Shown: positions 9,816 through 18,083, counted from the stretch's first letter. The stretch: DNA of 64,000 bases from Caulobacter sp. 73W (GCF_041021955.1 NZ_CP158375.1:3832501-3896500), one strand, 5' to 3'. Numbers and translations are program-made. Notes: a model not told the origin generated them from the letters alone.

Positions 9816-10253
9816 CTAGCGCTTGCGCCGGACGCCGCGGCCAAGGCCGATCTGCTTGGCGAAGTCGGAGCGCCGGGCGGCATAGGCGGGGGCGACCATC
9901 GGGTAGTCGGCCGGCAGGCCCCATTTGCGGCGATAGTCGTCGGGGCTCATGTCGTAGCGCGAGCGCAGGTAGCGCTTCAGCATCTTCAGCCGCTTACCGT
10001 CTTCCAGGCAGACGATGTAGTCGTTGGCGATCGAGCGGCTGATCGGCACGGCCGGCTTCTGCTTTTCGGCCGGAGCGGGGGGCTCGGCTTCGCCGAGGTT
10101 GGAAAGCGTGCTGTGGACGGAGCGGATCAGGTCAGGCAGCGCGTTGGCCGCCACGGTGTTTTGACCCACATAGGCGGCCACGATATCGGCGCTGAGCGAC
10201 AAGATGTCCTGGTCGGACAGGTTGCCGGTTTCGTTCTCGTCCAATGACGCCAT
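9816..10253 (-). CDS. MucR/Ros family transcriptional regulator lacking zinc-ligand histidines
   Basis: A 145-residue DNA-binding regulator of the Ros/MucR family, which in alphaproteobacteria controls cell-cycle, motility and surface polysaccharide genes by binding AT-rich DNA. The N-terminal half (LSADIVAAYVGQN, then NALPDLIRSVHSTL) is the oligomerisation region. The DNA-binding domain runs CLEDGKRLKMLKRYLRSRYD through YRRKWGLPADYPMVAP to KQIGLGRG. In zinc-binding members the segment after KR reads HLxTH; here both His are replaced (KRYLRSRY), so the finger probably folds without zinc, as reported for some Mesorhizobium Ml proteins. ATG 10253 is chosen; the frame upstream adds only seven doubtful residues. 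Confidence 0.88.
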   Translation of the reverse strand: MASLDENETGNLSDQDILSLSADIVAAYVGQNTVAANALPDLIRSVHSTLSNLGEAEPPAPAEKQKPAVPISRSIANDYIVCLEDGKRLKMLKRYLRSRYDMSPDDYRRKWGLPADYPMVAPAYAARRSDFAKQIGLGRGVRRKR

Positions 10254-10411
10254 CAGATGAAATCCCCCTTCCACGCGAACAGGCCCGGAAAAGGCAGGAA
10301 AATCTGAACCGGGTCGACCGCTAACGCAGCGCTTGCCGATAGGTTCCGATTGATCCGCGCAGATGTCGGTTTAAAGAGGGGGCGCCCGCCCAAGCCGCAA
10401 GGAATCTCCCC

Positions 10412-11683
10412 ATGAGCGCCTTTTTCTCCGCCGATCTCGCCACTGCCGACAAAGCCATCTTCGACCGCATCGGCCAGGAGCTGAAGCGCCAGCAAAACCA
10501 GATCGAACTGATCGCGTCGGAGAATATCGTCAGCCGCGCCGTGCTGGAGGCTCAAGGCTCGATCCTGACCAACAAGTACGCCGAGGGTTATCCGGGCAAG
10601 CGCTATTACGGCGGTTGCGAGTTCGTCGACGAGATCGAGCAGCTGGCCATAGACCGCGCCAAGCAGATCTTCGGCGCCGCCTTCGCCAACGTCCAGCCGC
10701 ACTCGGGCTCGCAGGCCAACCAGGCGGTGTTCATGTCGCTGCTGCAGCCGGGCGACACGTTCCTGGGCATGGATCTGGCGGCGGGCGGGCACCTGACGCA
10801 CGGCAGCCCGGCCAACCAGTCGGGCAAGTGGTTCAAGCCGGTGTCCTACACCGTGCGCACTCAGGACCAGCAGATCGACTACGACACCGTCGCCGAGATC
10901 GCGGCCAAGGAAAAGCCGAAGCTCATCATCGCCGGCGGCAGCGCCTATAGCCGCATCATCGACTTCGCCAAGTTCCGCGAAATCGCCGACAGCGTCGGCG
11001 CCTACCTGATGGTGGACATGGCGCACTTCGCGGGCCTGGTGGCCGGCGGCGTCTATCCCAACCCCGTGCCGCACGCCGACGTGGTGACCACCACCACCCA
11101 CAAGACTTTGCGCGGCCCGCGCGGCGGCATGGTGCTGACCAACAGCGAAGCCATCGCCAAGAAGATCAACTCGGCGGTGTTCCCGGGTCTGCAAGGCGGC
11201 CCGCTGGAGCACGTGATCGCCGCAAAGGCCGTGGCCTTCGGCGAAGCGCTGCAACCGTCGTTCAAGGCCTACGCCAAGCAGGTCGTCGACAACGCCAAGG
11301 CCTTGGCCGACGCGCTGCAGGCTGGCGGTGTCAACATCGTCTCGGGCGGCACGGACAGCCACCTGATGCTGGTGGACCTACGCCCCAAGGGCGTGAACGG
11401 CCGTGACACCGAACACAGCCTGGAGCGCGCCAACATCACCACCAACAAGAACGGCGTGCCGTTCGACACCGCGCCCTTCACCATCACCTCGGGCATCCGC
11501 GTCGGCACCCCGGCGGGGACCACCCGCGGCTTTGGCGTGGAAGAGTTCCGCCTGGTCGGCCAGCTGATCGCCGAAGTGGTCGAGGGTCTCGCCAAGAACG
11601 GCGCGGACGGCAACGGCGCGGTCGAGGACAAGGTGCGCGAGCAAGTCTTGGCCTTGACGGCGCGCTTCCCCATCTACGCTTAA
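10412..11683 (+). CDS. glyA: serine hydroxymethyltransferase
   Basis: A 423-residue PLP enzyme interconverting serine plus tetrahydrofolate with glycine plus methylene-tetrahydrofolate. Signatures include the N-terminal [46 protein letters not shown], and [14 protein letters not shown], in which the Lys forms the Schiff base. Length is standard. It heads a tight series with nrdR and the riboflavin genes, an order typical of alphaproteobacteria. The ATG at 10412 is preceded by AAGGAATCTCCCC, an acceptable ribosome site. Confidence 0.96.
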   Translation: MSAFFSADLATADKAIFDRIGQELKRQQNQIELIASENIVSRAVLEAQGSILTNKYAEGYPGKRYYGGCEFVDEIEQLAIDRAKQIFGAAFANVQPHSGSQANQAVFMSLLQPGDTFLGMDLAAGGHLTHGSPANQSGKWFKPVSYTVRTQDQQIDYDTVAEIAAKEKPKLIIAGGSAYSRIIDFAKFREIADSVGAYLMVDMAHFAGLVAGGVYPNPVPHADVVTTTTHKTLRGPRGGMVLTNSEAIAKKINSAVFPGLQGGPLEHVIAAKAVAFGEALQPSFKAYAKQVVDNAKALADALQAGGVNIVSGGTDSHLMLVDLRPKGVNGRDTEHSLERANITTNKNGVPFDTAPFTITSGIRVGTPAGTTRGFGVEEFRLVGQLIAEVVEGLAKNGADGNGAVEDKVREQVLALTARFPIYA

Positions 11684-11716
11684 TAGCGTTCATAAGGGGC
11701 CGGAGGGGCCAGATCT

Positions 11717-12184
11717 ATGCGTTGCCCGTTCTGCGGACATGCCGAAAGCCAGGTGAAGGACAGCCGCCCGTCGGAAGATGGGGCGGCCATCCGTCGGCGT
11801 CGCCTGTGTCCCGAGTGCGGCGGCCGCTTCACAACCTTCGAGCGGGTGCAGCTGCGTGAGCTGATCATCGTCAAACGGTCGGGTCGACGCGCGCCGTTCG
11901 ACCGTGACAAGCTGATGCGCTCCTTGTCCATCGCGCTTCGCAAGCGGCCGGTGGACCCCGAGCGGGTCGAGCGCATGGTCAACGGCATCGTCCGCCAGCT
12001 GGAAAGCATGGGCGAGACCGAACTGCAGTCGCACGTGGTCGGCGAGCTGGTCATGAAGGGGCTGAAAAGCCTCGATGACGTGGCCTATGTCCGCTACGCC
12101 TCGGTCTATCGCGACTTCCGCGATGGGGAGGACTTCGCCAAATTCCTCGGTGATGAAGGCCTCAACGAGGGCGACGAGGCCTGA
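11717..12184 (+). CDS. nrdR: transcriptional repressor NrdR
   Basis: A 155-residue repressor of ribonucleotide reductase genes that senses ATP/dATP. The N-terminal zinc ribbon is complete: [15 protein letters not shown] and then [15 protein letters not shown] give four cysteines. The ATP-cone domain follows with [19 protein letters not shown] and [15 protein letters not shown]. The start ATG begins the canonical MRCPFCG. It sits 33 bases after glyA and 6 bases before the riboflavin reductase gene, hence operonic. NrdR box pairs were not identified in this window; its targets are presumably elsewhere. Confidence 0.96.
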   Translation: MRCPFCGHAESQVKDSRPSEDGAAIRRRRLCPECGGRFTTFERVQLRELIIVKRSGRRAPFDRDKLMRSLSIALRKRPVDPERVERMVNGIVRQLESMGETELQSHVVGELVMKGLKSLDDVAYVRYASVYRDFRDGEDFAKFLGDEGLNEGDEA

Positions 12185-12190
12185 TCGGCC

Positions 12191-12847
12191 ATGCCCAAGC
12201 CGGCGATGTTCGTGACCCTGAAATTGGCCACCTCCCTGGACGGGCGGATCGCGACCGCGTCCGGCGAGAGCCGCTGGATCACCGGCTCGGCCGCGCGCGA
12301 GACGGTGCATCGCCTTCGTTCGCGGCACGATGCGGTGCTGGTCGGGGTCGAGACGGCCCTGGCCGATGATCCCGAGCTGACCGTCCGCACGGCCGGCTAT
12401 GAGGGCAAGCAGCCGTCGCGCATTGTGCTGGATAGCCGTCAGAGGCTGCCTCAAACCTGCAAGCTTGTGGCGACGGCGCGCCAGATCCCTACCTACGTAC
12501 TGACGACGCAGCCGGCGCAGTCGCGCTTGACTGACGCTGGGGTGCGGGTGCTGCAAATCCCGGCGACGGGCGAGCGGGTCGATCTGCCGGCGGCCATGCA
12601 GACCTTAGCCGGGCAGGGGATCGAAAAGCTGTTCGTCGAGGGCGGCGGTCAGGTGGCGTCGAGCTTCCTGCGCTGCGGTCTGGTCGATGTGATGGAGTGG
12701 TTTAGGGCGCCGGTGGTGCTGGGCGGCGAAGGGCGGCCCGGCGTGGGCGCCCTGGCCGTCGAGGCGCTGGCCGATGCGCCGAGGTTTAAACGGGTCGCGG
12801 CCGCCACGCTCGGCGACGACCTTTGGGAGCGGTACGAGAGGCTCTAG
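12191..12847 (+). CDS. ribD: RibD C-terminal reductase domain protein (no deaminase domain)
   Basis: A 218-residue protein that matches only the reductase half of RibD, which reduces the 5-amino-6-ribosylamino-uracil phosphate to the ribityl form with NADPH. Visible signatures are LKLATSLDGRIATASGESRW, the segment RSRHDAVLVGVETALADDP, and FVEGGGQVASSFL near the C-terminus. The usual N-terminal zinc deaminase domain (H-A-E and P-C-x-x-G motifs) is absent, and nrdR ends six bases upstream, so there is no room for it. The deaminase must be encoded elsewhere, or this is a distinct stand-alone reductase. It is followed immediately by ribE. Confidence 0.87.
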   Translation: MPKPAMFVTLKLATSLDGRIATASGESRWITGSAARETVHRLRSRHDAVLVGVETALADDPELTVRTAGYEGKQPSRIVLDSRQRLPQTCKLVATARQIPTYVLTTQPAQSRLTDAGVRVLQIPATGERVDLPAAMQTLAGQGIEKLFVEGGGQVASSFLRCGLVDVMEWFRAPVVLGGEGRPGVGALAVEALADAPRFKRVAAATLGDDLWERYERL

Positions 12848-13441
12848 ATGTTCACCGGAATCGTCACCGACATCGGCCGTGTCCGCGCCGTGCGCGACAC
12901 CGATCGCGACCGCCGCTACGAGATCGAGACTGTCTTCGACCTGTCGACGGTGGATATCGGCGCGTCCATCGCTCACGCCGGCTGCTGCCTGACGGTGGTG
13001 GAGAAGGGCGAGGGCTGGTTCGCGGTGGAAGTCTCCGACGAGACCCTGTCCAAGACCACCCTGGGGACCTGGAGCGAAGGCTCGCGCGTGAACCTCGAGC
13101 GCTCCGCCCGCCTGGGCGACGAGATGGGCGGCCACGTGGTGTCCGGCCACGTGGACGGCGTCGGCGAGGTGGTGAGCATCGAGGTGGTCGGCGGATCGCA
13201 CCATTTCCGCGTCCGCGCGCCGCGCCCGCTGCATCGCTACATCGCCCAGAAGGGCTCCATCGCCGTGGAGGGCGTGTCCCTGACGGTCAACGCGGTGGAG
13301 GACGACGTCTTCCACCTCAACATCATCCCGCACACCTTCGAGGTCACCACGCTGGGCGCGCTGAAAGCCGGCGACAGGGTGAACCTCGAGATCGACATGC
13401 TGGCGCGATACCTCGCGCGCTGGCAGGAGACGGCCCAATGA
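12848..13441 (+). CDS. ribE: riboflavin synthase alpha chain
   Basis: A 197-residue enzyme that dismutates two 6,7-dimethyl-8-ribityllumazine molecules to riboflavin. The sequence is an internal duplication of lumazine-binding domains. The first opens with MFTGIVTDIGRV and contains AHAGCCLTVVEKGEGWF; the second contains GGHVVSGHVDGVGEV and VEGVSLTVNAVEDDVFHLNI. Both the N-terminal MFTGI and the C-terminal IPHTFEVTTLG motifs are intact. Its start abuts the reductase gene, and its stop overlaps the ribBX start (ATGA), so translation is probably coupled. Confidence 0.96.
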   Translation: MFTGIVTDIGRVRAVRDTDRDRRYEIETVFDLSTVDIGASIAHAGCCLTVVEKGEGWFAVEVSDETLSKTTLGTWSEGSRVNLERSARLGDEMGGHVVSGHVDGVGEVVSIEVVGGSHHFRVRAPRPLHRYIAQKGSIAVEGVSLTVNAVEDDVFHLNIIPHTFEVTTLGALKAGDRVNLEIDMLARYLARWQETAQ

Positions 13442-14550
13442 GTTCCGATATCCCCATCTCGCCCATCGAGGACATCATCGAGGACGCCCGCAACGGCCGT
13501 CCCTATATCCTGGTGGACGCCGAGGACCGCGAGAACGAGGGGGATGTGATCATCCCCGCGCAGTTTGCGACGCCCGAACAGATCAACTTCATGGCCAAGC
13601 ACGCGCGGGGCCTGATCTGCCTGTCGATCACCGGCGAGCGGGCGCGGGGCCTGCGCCTGCCGCCCATGGCGCATCAGAACGAGAGCGGCCACGGCACGGC
13701 CTTCACCATCTCGATCGAGGCGCGCGAAGGCGTGACCACGGGCATTTCCGCCCATGACCGCGCCCACACCATCGCCGTCGCGGTGGACCCGACCAAGGCG
13801 GCGGACGACATCGTATCGCCCGGACATGTCTTCCCGCTGGTGGCCAAGGACGGCGGCGTGCTGGTCCGCGCCGGCCATACAGAGGCTTCGGTCGACATCT
13901 CGCGCTTGGCCGGGCTCAACCCGGCGGCGGTGATCTGCGAGGTGATGAACGACGACGGGTCCATGGCCCGCCTGCCGGACCTGGTGGCCTTCGCCCAGCT
14001 GCACGGCCTGAAGATCGGCACCATCGCCGACCTGATCGCCTATCGCCGCCGCACCGAGCGCTGCGTGGAGCGCGTGGTCGAGACGCCGTTCGAAAGCGTC
14101 TACGGCGGCGCCTTCCGGATGATCGTCTATCGCAACGCCATCGACCGCAGCGAACACGTGGCCCTGGTGAAGGGGCGTAGCGAAAGCGATGTGCCGACCC
14201 TGGTGCGCATGCACCAGGTCGACTTCGCCGCCGACATGCTCGGTCACGTGGATGCCCGCCGCGACTATGTCCCCAACGCCTTGCGCGCCTTGGGCGCGCA
14301 TGACGGCCCAGGGGTGGCGGTGTTCATCCGAGATCCCAATCCAGCCTGGATGTCGGAGCGCTACGGGACCCCCGCCGAGGACCTGCATAAAACGAACGCC
14401 TTGCGCGACTACGGCGTCGGGGCGCAAATCCTGCTGGACCTCGGGGTGCGGGAAATGGTCTTGCTCACCTCGAGTCAGTTCAAACCGGCGGCGCTCGAAG
14501 GATACGGCCTGAAGATCATCGGCCGGGCGCCGATCCCGACCGAGGAATAG
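13438..14550 (+). CDS. ribBX: RibBX: 3,4-dihydroxy-2-butanone 4-phosphate synthase fused to a degenerate GTP cyclohydrolase II-like domain
   Basis: 370 residues. The N-terminal domain (about 1-205) is a full Rib[18 protein letters not shown] holds the acidic metal loop, and [16 protein letters not shown] the second metal/substrate motif. It makes the four-carbon precursor of lumazine from ribulose 5-phosphate. The C-terminal part (about 206-370) has the fold segments of RibA, such as [18 protein letters not shown], but no GSxRCDCG zinc-cysteine motif: the place reads [16 protein letters not shown]. It therefore matches the RibBX variant described in Proteobacteria, whose C-terminal domain lacks GTP cyclohydrolase II activity. 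A separate RibA is expected elsewhere in the genome. Confidence 0.9.
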   Translation: MSSDIPISPIEDIIEDARNGRPYILVDAEDRENEGDVIIPAQFATPEQINFMAKHARGLICLSITGERARGLRLPPMAHQNESGHGTAFTISIEAREGVTTGISAHDRAHTIAVAVDPTKAADDIVSPGHVFPLVAKDGGVLVRAGHTEASVDISRLAGLNPAAVICEVMNDDGSMARLPDLVAFAQLHGLKIGTIADLIAYRRRTERCVERVVETPFESVYGGAFRMIVYRNAIDRSEHVALVKGRSESDVPTLVRMHQVDFAADMLGHVDARRDYVPNALRALGAHDGPGVAVFIRDPNPAWMSERYGTPAEDLHKTNALRDYGVGAQILLDLGVREMVLLTSSQFKPAALEGYGLKIIGRAPIPTEE

Positions 14551-14556
14551 AAGCTT

Positions 14557-15024
14557 ATGGTGGAAGACAAGATCCGGGTTCTGATCGTCGAGGGACGGTT
14601 CTATTCCGGCATCTCCGACGAACTCCTGCGCGGCGCGACCAACGCCATCGAGGCGTTCGGCGCGGAATTCGACGTGGTCTCGGTGCCCGGCGCGCTGGAG
14701 ATCCCGGCGGTCATCGCCATGGCGGAGGAGGGCGGCGGCCGCCCCGTGGGCCAGCGCTACGACGGCTACGTGGCCCTGGGCTGCGTGATCCGCGGCGAGA
14801 CCTATCACTTCGACGTTGTCTGCAACGAATCGGCCCGGGCCCTGATGGACCTGGCCGTGGGCAAGCGCCTGGCCATCGGCAACGGCATCCTGACCGTCGA
14901 GGACGAGGACCAGGCCTGGGCGCGCGCCCGCGTGTCGGAAGCCGATAAAGGCGGCGGCGCGGCCAAGGCCTGCCTGGAGATGATCGCGCTGAAGCAGCGT
15001 CTGCTGGGCGGAGCCGGTCGATGA
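14557..15024 (+). CDS. ribH: 6,7-dimethyl-8-ribityllumazine synthase
   Basis: A 155-residue subunit that joins the RibB product with the ribitylamino-pyrimidine to form lumazine, the penultimate riboflavin step. Motifs seen are [15 protein letters not shown] (substrate loop), [14 protein letters not shown], and [20 protein letters not shown] with the catalytic His. [16 protein letters not shown] close to the C-terminus is also typical. The gene sits six bases behind ribBX, and its stop overlaps the nusB start. The order ribD-ribE-ribBX-ribH-nusB is a standard alphaproteobacterial operon. Confidence 0.96.
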   Translation: MVEDKIRVLIVEGRFYSGISDELLRGATNAIEAFGAEFDVVSVPGALEIPAVIAMAEEGGGRPVGQRYDGYVALGCVIRGETYHFDVVCNESARALMDLAVGKRLAIGNGILTVEDEDQAWARARVSEADKGGGAAKACLEMIALKQRLLGGAGR

Positions 15025-15479
15025 ACGCGACGCCGCCCCGCCAAGCCCGCTCTGTGGCCCGCCTGGCCGCCGTCCAGGCCCTGTACCAGATGGAGACCGC
15101 CGGCACGGGTGTCGAAGCCGTGGTGCGCGAGTTCTCCGAGCACCGCTTCGACCGCGACCTGAGCGAGGACGTGCGTCTGGCCGGGGCCGACGAGGAGTTC
15201 TTCGCCGACCTGGTGCGCGGCGTCGTCGGCCAGCAGGCCAAGATCGACAAGGCCATCACCAGCCGCCTGGCGACCAACTGGCGCCTGGAGCGGGTTGACG
15301 CGACCTTGCGCGCCATCCTGCGGGCCGGGGCCTTTGAGCTGATCAACCGGCCAGACGTGCCGGTCGAGGTGGCGATCGACGAGTATGTCGACATCGCAAA
15401 GTCGTTCTTCGAAGGGCCGGAAGCCGGCTTCGTCAACGGCGCCCTGGACGGCATCGCCAAGGACGCCCGCACGAGCTGA
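15021..15479 (+). CDS. nusB: transcription antitermination factor NusB
   Basis: A 152-residue RNA-binding helical protein that acts with NusE on boxA to prevent termination in rRNA operons. The Arg-rich N-terminus ([20 protein letters not shown]) is the RNA-contact region. [20 protein letters not shown] and the C-terminal [17 protein letters not shown] plus [13 protein letters not shown] are the strongest family marks. It overlaps the end of ribH by four bases, indicating co-translation, and is followed by thiL after 26 bases. Confidence 0.95.
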   Translation: MNATPPRQARSVARLAAVQALYQMETAGTGVEAVVREFSEHRFDRDLSEDVRLAGADEEFFADLVRGVVGQQAKIDKAITSRLATNWRLERVDATLRAILRAGAFELINRPDVPVEVAIDEYVDIAKSFFEGPEAGFVNGALDGIAKDARTS

Positions 15480-15505
15480 GCCAAGGCAGGCTCGGGAGGG
15501 CCGTT

Positions 15506-16465
15506 ATGGCCGACGAGTTTGAGACCATCGCCCGGCTTTTGCGCCCGCTGACCCGCGGCGCGCCAGAAGCCCTCGATCTGCTGGATGACGCGGCGGTTTT
15601 GCCGTCGCGTCCCGGCTACGATCTGGTGCTGACCAAGGACGCCCTTGTCGAAGGGGTCCACTTTCTGCCCACCGATCCCTTGGATACGGTCGCCAGGAAG
15701 CTTTTGCGCACCAACCTCTCCGATCTGGCCGCCAAGGGCGCAGAGCCGTTTGGCTATCTTCTGGCGACGGCTTGGCGTCGTAGCGACGGCTGGGCCGAGC
15801 GCGAGGCCTTCGCCAAGGGCCTCGCGCAGGACGGCGAGCTTTTTGATCTTCGCCTGCTCGGTGGAGACACCGTCTCCACCGACGGGCCTCTCGTGGTCAG
15901 CGCGACCCTGCTGGGTTGGGTGTCCTCGGGCGGCATGATTCGCCGCGACGGGGCCAAGGCCGGCGATCTGGTGGTGGTGACCGGCTACATCGGCGACGGA
16001 TGGCTGAGCCTTCAGGCCGCTTTGGGCGAGGTTGGCGACCCCGAGGGTGAGCTGCTTGCGCGCTACAGGCTTCCTGAACCTCGTCTGGGCATGCGCAGGG
16101 CCCTGGAGCTCGCCAATGCGGCGGCCGACGTCTCGGACGGCCTGCTGGCCGATGTCGGTCACGTCGCCAAGGCCAGTGGTTTGAAAGCCGTCGTGGATCT
16201 GCAGCGCATCCCGCGGTCGTTCATCGGCGGCGTATGGAGCGAGGCCAAGGCCGACAAGCTCCTGCAACTGGCGACCGGCGGCGATGACTATGAGCTCGTC
16301 TGCGCCGTGCCGCCCGAGCATCTTGCCGTCTTCACCGATCTGGCCGTGGATGTCCCCGTGACGGTCGTTGGCCATTTCGAGGCGGGGGAGGGCGTTGAAG
16401 CCCACGTTCTCGACGAGATTGTTCCTGTGGAGCACGCTGGGTGGCGGCATGGGGAAGCCAACTGA
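15506..16465 (+). CDS. thiL: thiamine-monophosphate kinase
   Basis: A 319-residue ATP-dependent kinase converting thiamine monophosphate to the diphosphate cofactor. Metal and substrate motifs are present: DLLDDAAVLPSRPGYDLVLT with paired Asp, NLSDLAAKGAEPFGYLL, LLGGDTVSTDGPLVVSATLL, and AADVSDGLLADVGHVAKASG. Length is typical. It is the last gene of the nrdR-rib-nusB group; the next gene belongs to a toxin-antitoxin pair with its own promoter. Confidence 0.95.
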   Translation: MADEFETIARLLRPLTRGAPEALDLLDDAAVLPSRPGYDLVLTKDALVEGVHFLPTDPLDTVARKLLRTNLSDLAAKGAEPFGYLLATAWRRSDGWAEREAFAKGLAQDGELFDLRLLGGDTVSTDGPLVVSATLLGWVSSGGMIRRDGAKAGDLVVVTGYIGDGWLSLQAALGEVGDPEGELLARYRLPEPRLGMRRALELANAAADVSDGLLADVGHVAKASGLKAVVDLQRIPRSFIGGVWSEAKADKLLQLATGGDDYELVCAVPPEHLAVFTDLAVDVPVTVVGHFEAGEGVEAHVLDEIVPVEHAGWRHGEAN

Positions 16466-16483
16466 CGAGCGGATATGCTTCAG

Positions 16484-16522
16484 TTGGCGAGCCTGCTGCT
16501 TCGTGCTAGGTTACATGTAACC
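16484..16522 (+). promoter_or_regulatory. mazE-like promoter with palindromic operator over the -10
   Basis: TTGGCG (16484-16489) and TAGGTT (16507-16512) are spaced by 17 bases. The perfect 14-bp palindrome GGTTACATGTAACC (16509-16522) overlaps the -10 and lies 16 bases before the antitoxin ATG. The arrangement suits autorepression by the antitoxin, which is an inference. Confidence 0.55.
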
Positions 16523-16538
16523 AATTGAGGAGTAGGTT

Positions 16539-16769
16539 ATGGGAACAGCTACCCCCTCGGCCCCGAAGTCTTCCCGCACCAAGGTGAGCGAACATCGCGC
16601 GCGGCTTCGGGCGCAGGGCCTTCGACCAATCCAAATCTGGGTTCCCGATGTCCGTGCAGCAGCCTTCAAGGCTGAGGCCCATCGTCAATCTGCAGTTGTC
16701 GCCTCAAGCGCTCATGAGCAGGATGATCAGGCCTTTGTCGACGCGATCTCCGACTGGGATGAAGAATGA
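16539..16769 (+). CDS. antitoxin, MazE-like (DUF3018 type)
   Basis: A 76-residue antitoxin for the MazF/PemK-type toxin that follows. The N-terminal half (SEHRARLRAQGLRPIQIWVPD) is the ribbon-helix-helix-like DNA-binding part of DUF3018 proteins, with the characteristic RPIQIWVPD. The acidic C-terminus (DDQAFVDAISDWDEE) is the expected toxin-masking tail. The ribosome site GAGGAG precedes the ATG. Its stop overlaps the toxin start (ATGA), giving the usual antitoxin-first coupling. The upstream palindrome is probably its operator. Confidence 0.87.
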   Translation: MGTATPSAPKSSRTKVSEHRARLRAQGLRPIQIWVPDVRAAAFKAEAHRQSAVVASSAHEQDDQAFVDAISDWDEE

Positions 16770-17116
16770 GGCGCGGTGAAGTCTGGACTGTCGCTGGCGG
16801 AAAGGACTACGCCGGCAAGCCGCGTCCTGTCGTCATCATTCAAGAAGACAGCTTCGACGCCACCAACTCCATCACCGTCTGTGCTCTCACGACCAATCCC
16901 TCAGAAGCGCCGTTGTTTCGGCTGTTGGTAGAACCCAACACTCGTAATGGTCTTCGTTCACATAGCCGTCTGATGGTCGACAAAATCACCACCGTGCCCA
17001 AGACGAAACTTGGTGGTCGGATAGGTCGAATGGATGACGAGGACATGGTGCGCCTCAATCAGGCCGTGATGATTTTCCTTGGGCTAGCGGCGTCCCCTCG
17101 GACAGAGCGCAACTGA
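16766..17116 (+). CDS. type II toxin, MazF/PemK family endoribonuclease
   Basis: A 116-residue toxin of the MazF/PemK fold. It begins MRRGEVWTVAGGKDYAGKPRPVVIIQ, where RGEVW and KPRPVVI are the conserved strand motifs that contain the catalytic Arg and flanking residues. LRSHSRLMVDKITTVPK supplies the Ser/Thr catalytic patch and the conserved D-K-I. MazF toxins cut mRNA at short sequences; the target site here cannot be told from the sequence. The antitoxin gene overlaps its start. It is moderately less GC-rich in wobble positions than the neighbouring housekeeping genes, compatible with horizontal gain. Confidence 0.88.
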   Translation: MRRGEVWTVAGGKDYAGKPRPVVIIQEDSFDATNSITVCALTTNPSEAPLFRLLVEPNTRNGLRSHSRLMVDKITTVPKTKLGGRIGRMDDEDMVRLNQAVMIFLGLAASPRTERN

Positions 17117-17175
17117 GCAGCAAGACTAACGAAACCCTCGCTGGGTTATGCAGGGCGCAACTTTCGGGGACGCCC

Positions 17176-17643
17176 ATGCTGCGACGCGCCTTTTTGACCG
17201 GTCTGACGCTGACCGCGGCCACGGCTGCGCACGCCCGCTCGGGCGGTGGCGGGGCCAAGAAGTCCGAAGATGCCGAGGACAAGGGCAAGAACGGCCCGTG
17301 GGTCGATGTCGCCGCCGTGGCCCTGCCGATCGTCGTCAACGGCGCCTTGGTCAACTACGTCTTTGTTCGCCTGCGTGTGGATCTGACTGAAGGCTCCGAC
17401 TTCGCCGTGCTGAAGCAAAAGGAGCCGATGCTGCGCGATGCGATCATCCGCGCCTCCTACCGCACGCCTTTCGGTAAGAAGGATGACGTTCAGGAGATCG
17501 ACGAAGCCCGCCTGAAGGCCGCCGTGAAGCAAGCCGCCGTGCAGGTGCTGGGCGCCAAGGCGACGGGGCCCGTGACCATCATTAGCCAAAAGCCCCGCCG
17601 CTACCTGAAAGCCCCCTCGACCAAGACCGCCGCCGCGCACTAG
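17176..17643 (+). CDS. hypothetical exported protein, possibly FliL-like
   Basis: A 155-residue protein with a short N-terminal signal (MLRRAFLTGLTLTAATAAHA), then a charged linker rich in Gly, Lys and Glu, then a domain with alternating strands: VNYVFVRLRVDLTEGSDFAV, MLRDAIIRASYRTPFG, and ARLKAAVKQAAVQVLGAKA. That arrangement (beta strand, helix before a dibasic turn, long helix, final strand) is reminiscent of the periplasmic domain of FliL-type proteins, but no diagnostic motif settles it. The C-terminus is Lys/Thr/Ala-rich. No flagellar genes are nearby. Function is unknown. Confidence 0.65.
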   Translation: MLRRAFLTGLTLTAATAAHARSGGGGAKKSEDAEDKGKNGPWVDVAAVALPIVVNGALVNYVFVRLRVDLTEGSDFAVLKQKEPMLRDAIIRASYRTPFGKKDDVQEIDEARLKAAVKQAAVQVLGAKATGPVTIISQKPRRYLKAPSTKTAAAH

Positions 17644-17701
17644 CGGAACGCGGGTCGCTTCCGTCCGTTGAGGTCGCCAGGACCCAACGGAGGATTGGCC
17701 T

Positions 17702-17995
17702 ATGACGACCGAACGAGTGACTGAGACCGAAGATGGCGTGGTGCGCGAGCGCGTGATCGAACGTGGCGGCGGCACGACCGTCGTTGAGCGCGGCGGCATG
17801 GGCTTTGGCGGCGTGCTGATGGCCATCGCGCTGATCGCCGTCGTCGCCATCGGCGGCTTCTTCCTGATCAACCAGAACCGCCGCGAAAACGTCGAGACCG
17901 CGGCGGTCAGCCAAGTGGCTGAATTGGCTTCCGACGCCGCCAAGAGCGTGGGCAACGCCGCTGACGCGGCGGCCGAGAACATTCGTCCCCGCTAA
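17702..17995 (+). CDS. hypothetical single-pass membrane protein
   Basis: A 97-residue protein of unknown function. The N-terminus is strongly charged (TTERVTETEDGVVRERVIER), followed by a Gly-rich turn, one transmembrane helix (GGVLMAIALIAVVAIGGFFL, about residues 37-56), and an Ala-rich amphipathic C-terminal helix with regularly spaced Ala and Asp. The start ATG follows an AACGGAGGAT ribosome site. Small proteins of this layout are common near envelope genes in Caulobacterales, but no family name is offered. Confidence 0.65.
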   Translation: MTTERVTETEDGVVRERVIERGGGTTVVERGGMGFGGVLMAIALIAVVAIGGFFLINQNRRENVETAAVSQVAELASDAAKSVGNAADAAAENIRPR

Positions 17996-18005
17996 GGCTT
18001 CTATA

Positions 18006-18032
18006 GGCGCAACCGCTTAGCGCGGTTGCGCC
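18006..18032 (+). terminator. hairpin after the small membrane protein gene
   Basis: A perfect 11-bp stem (18006-18016 with 18022-18032) and a 5-base loop, 11 bases after the stop at 17995. No T tract follows, so termination is only probable. Confidence 0.45.
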
Positions 18033-18060
18033 GCCCCGGCTTATTTGCAAACGTCCCAAG

Positions 18061-18083
18061 GTCGAACGCTGTTCGCGTTCGAC
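18061..18083 (+). promoter_or_regulatory. second hairpin in the hppA upstream region
   Basis: GTCGAACGC (18061-18069) pairs with GCGTTCGAC (18075-18083) across a 5-base loop, about 105 bases before the hppA start. It may be part of the leader transcript; function unknown. Confidence 0.35.

Noticed and set aside
12100-12190. Possible FMN riboswitch before the riboflavin genes
   Set aside because: There is no untranslated space: ribD starts six bases after nrdR, and no conserved FMN aptamer segments are seen.
12823-13437. N-terminal extension of the RibBX frame upstream of its ATG
   Set aside because: It overlaps the whole of ribE in another frame and reads as Arg/Gly-rich nonsense; the ATGA junction at 13438 is the real start.
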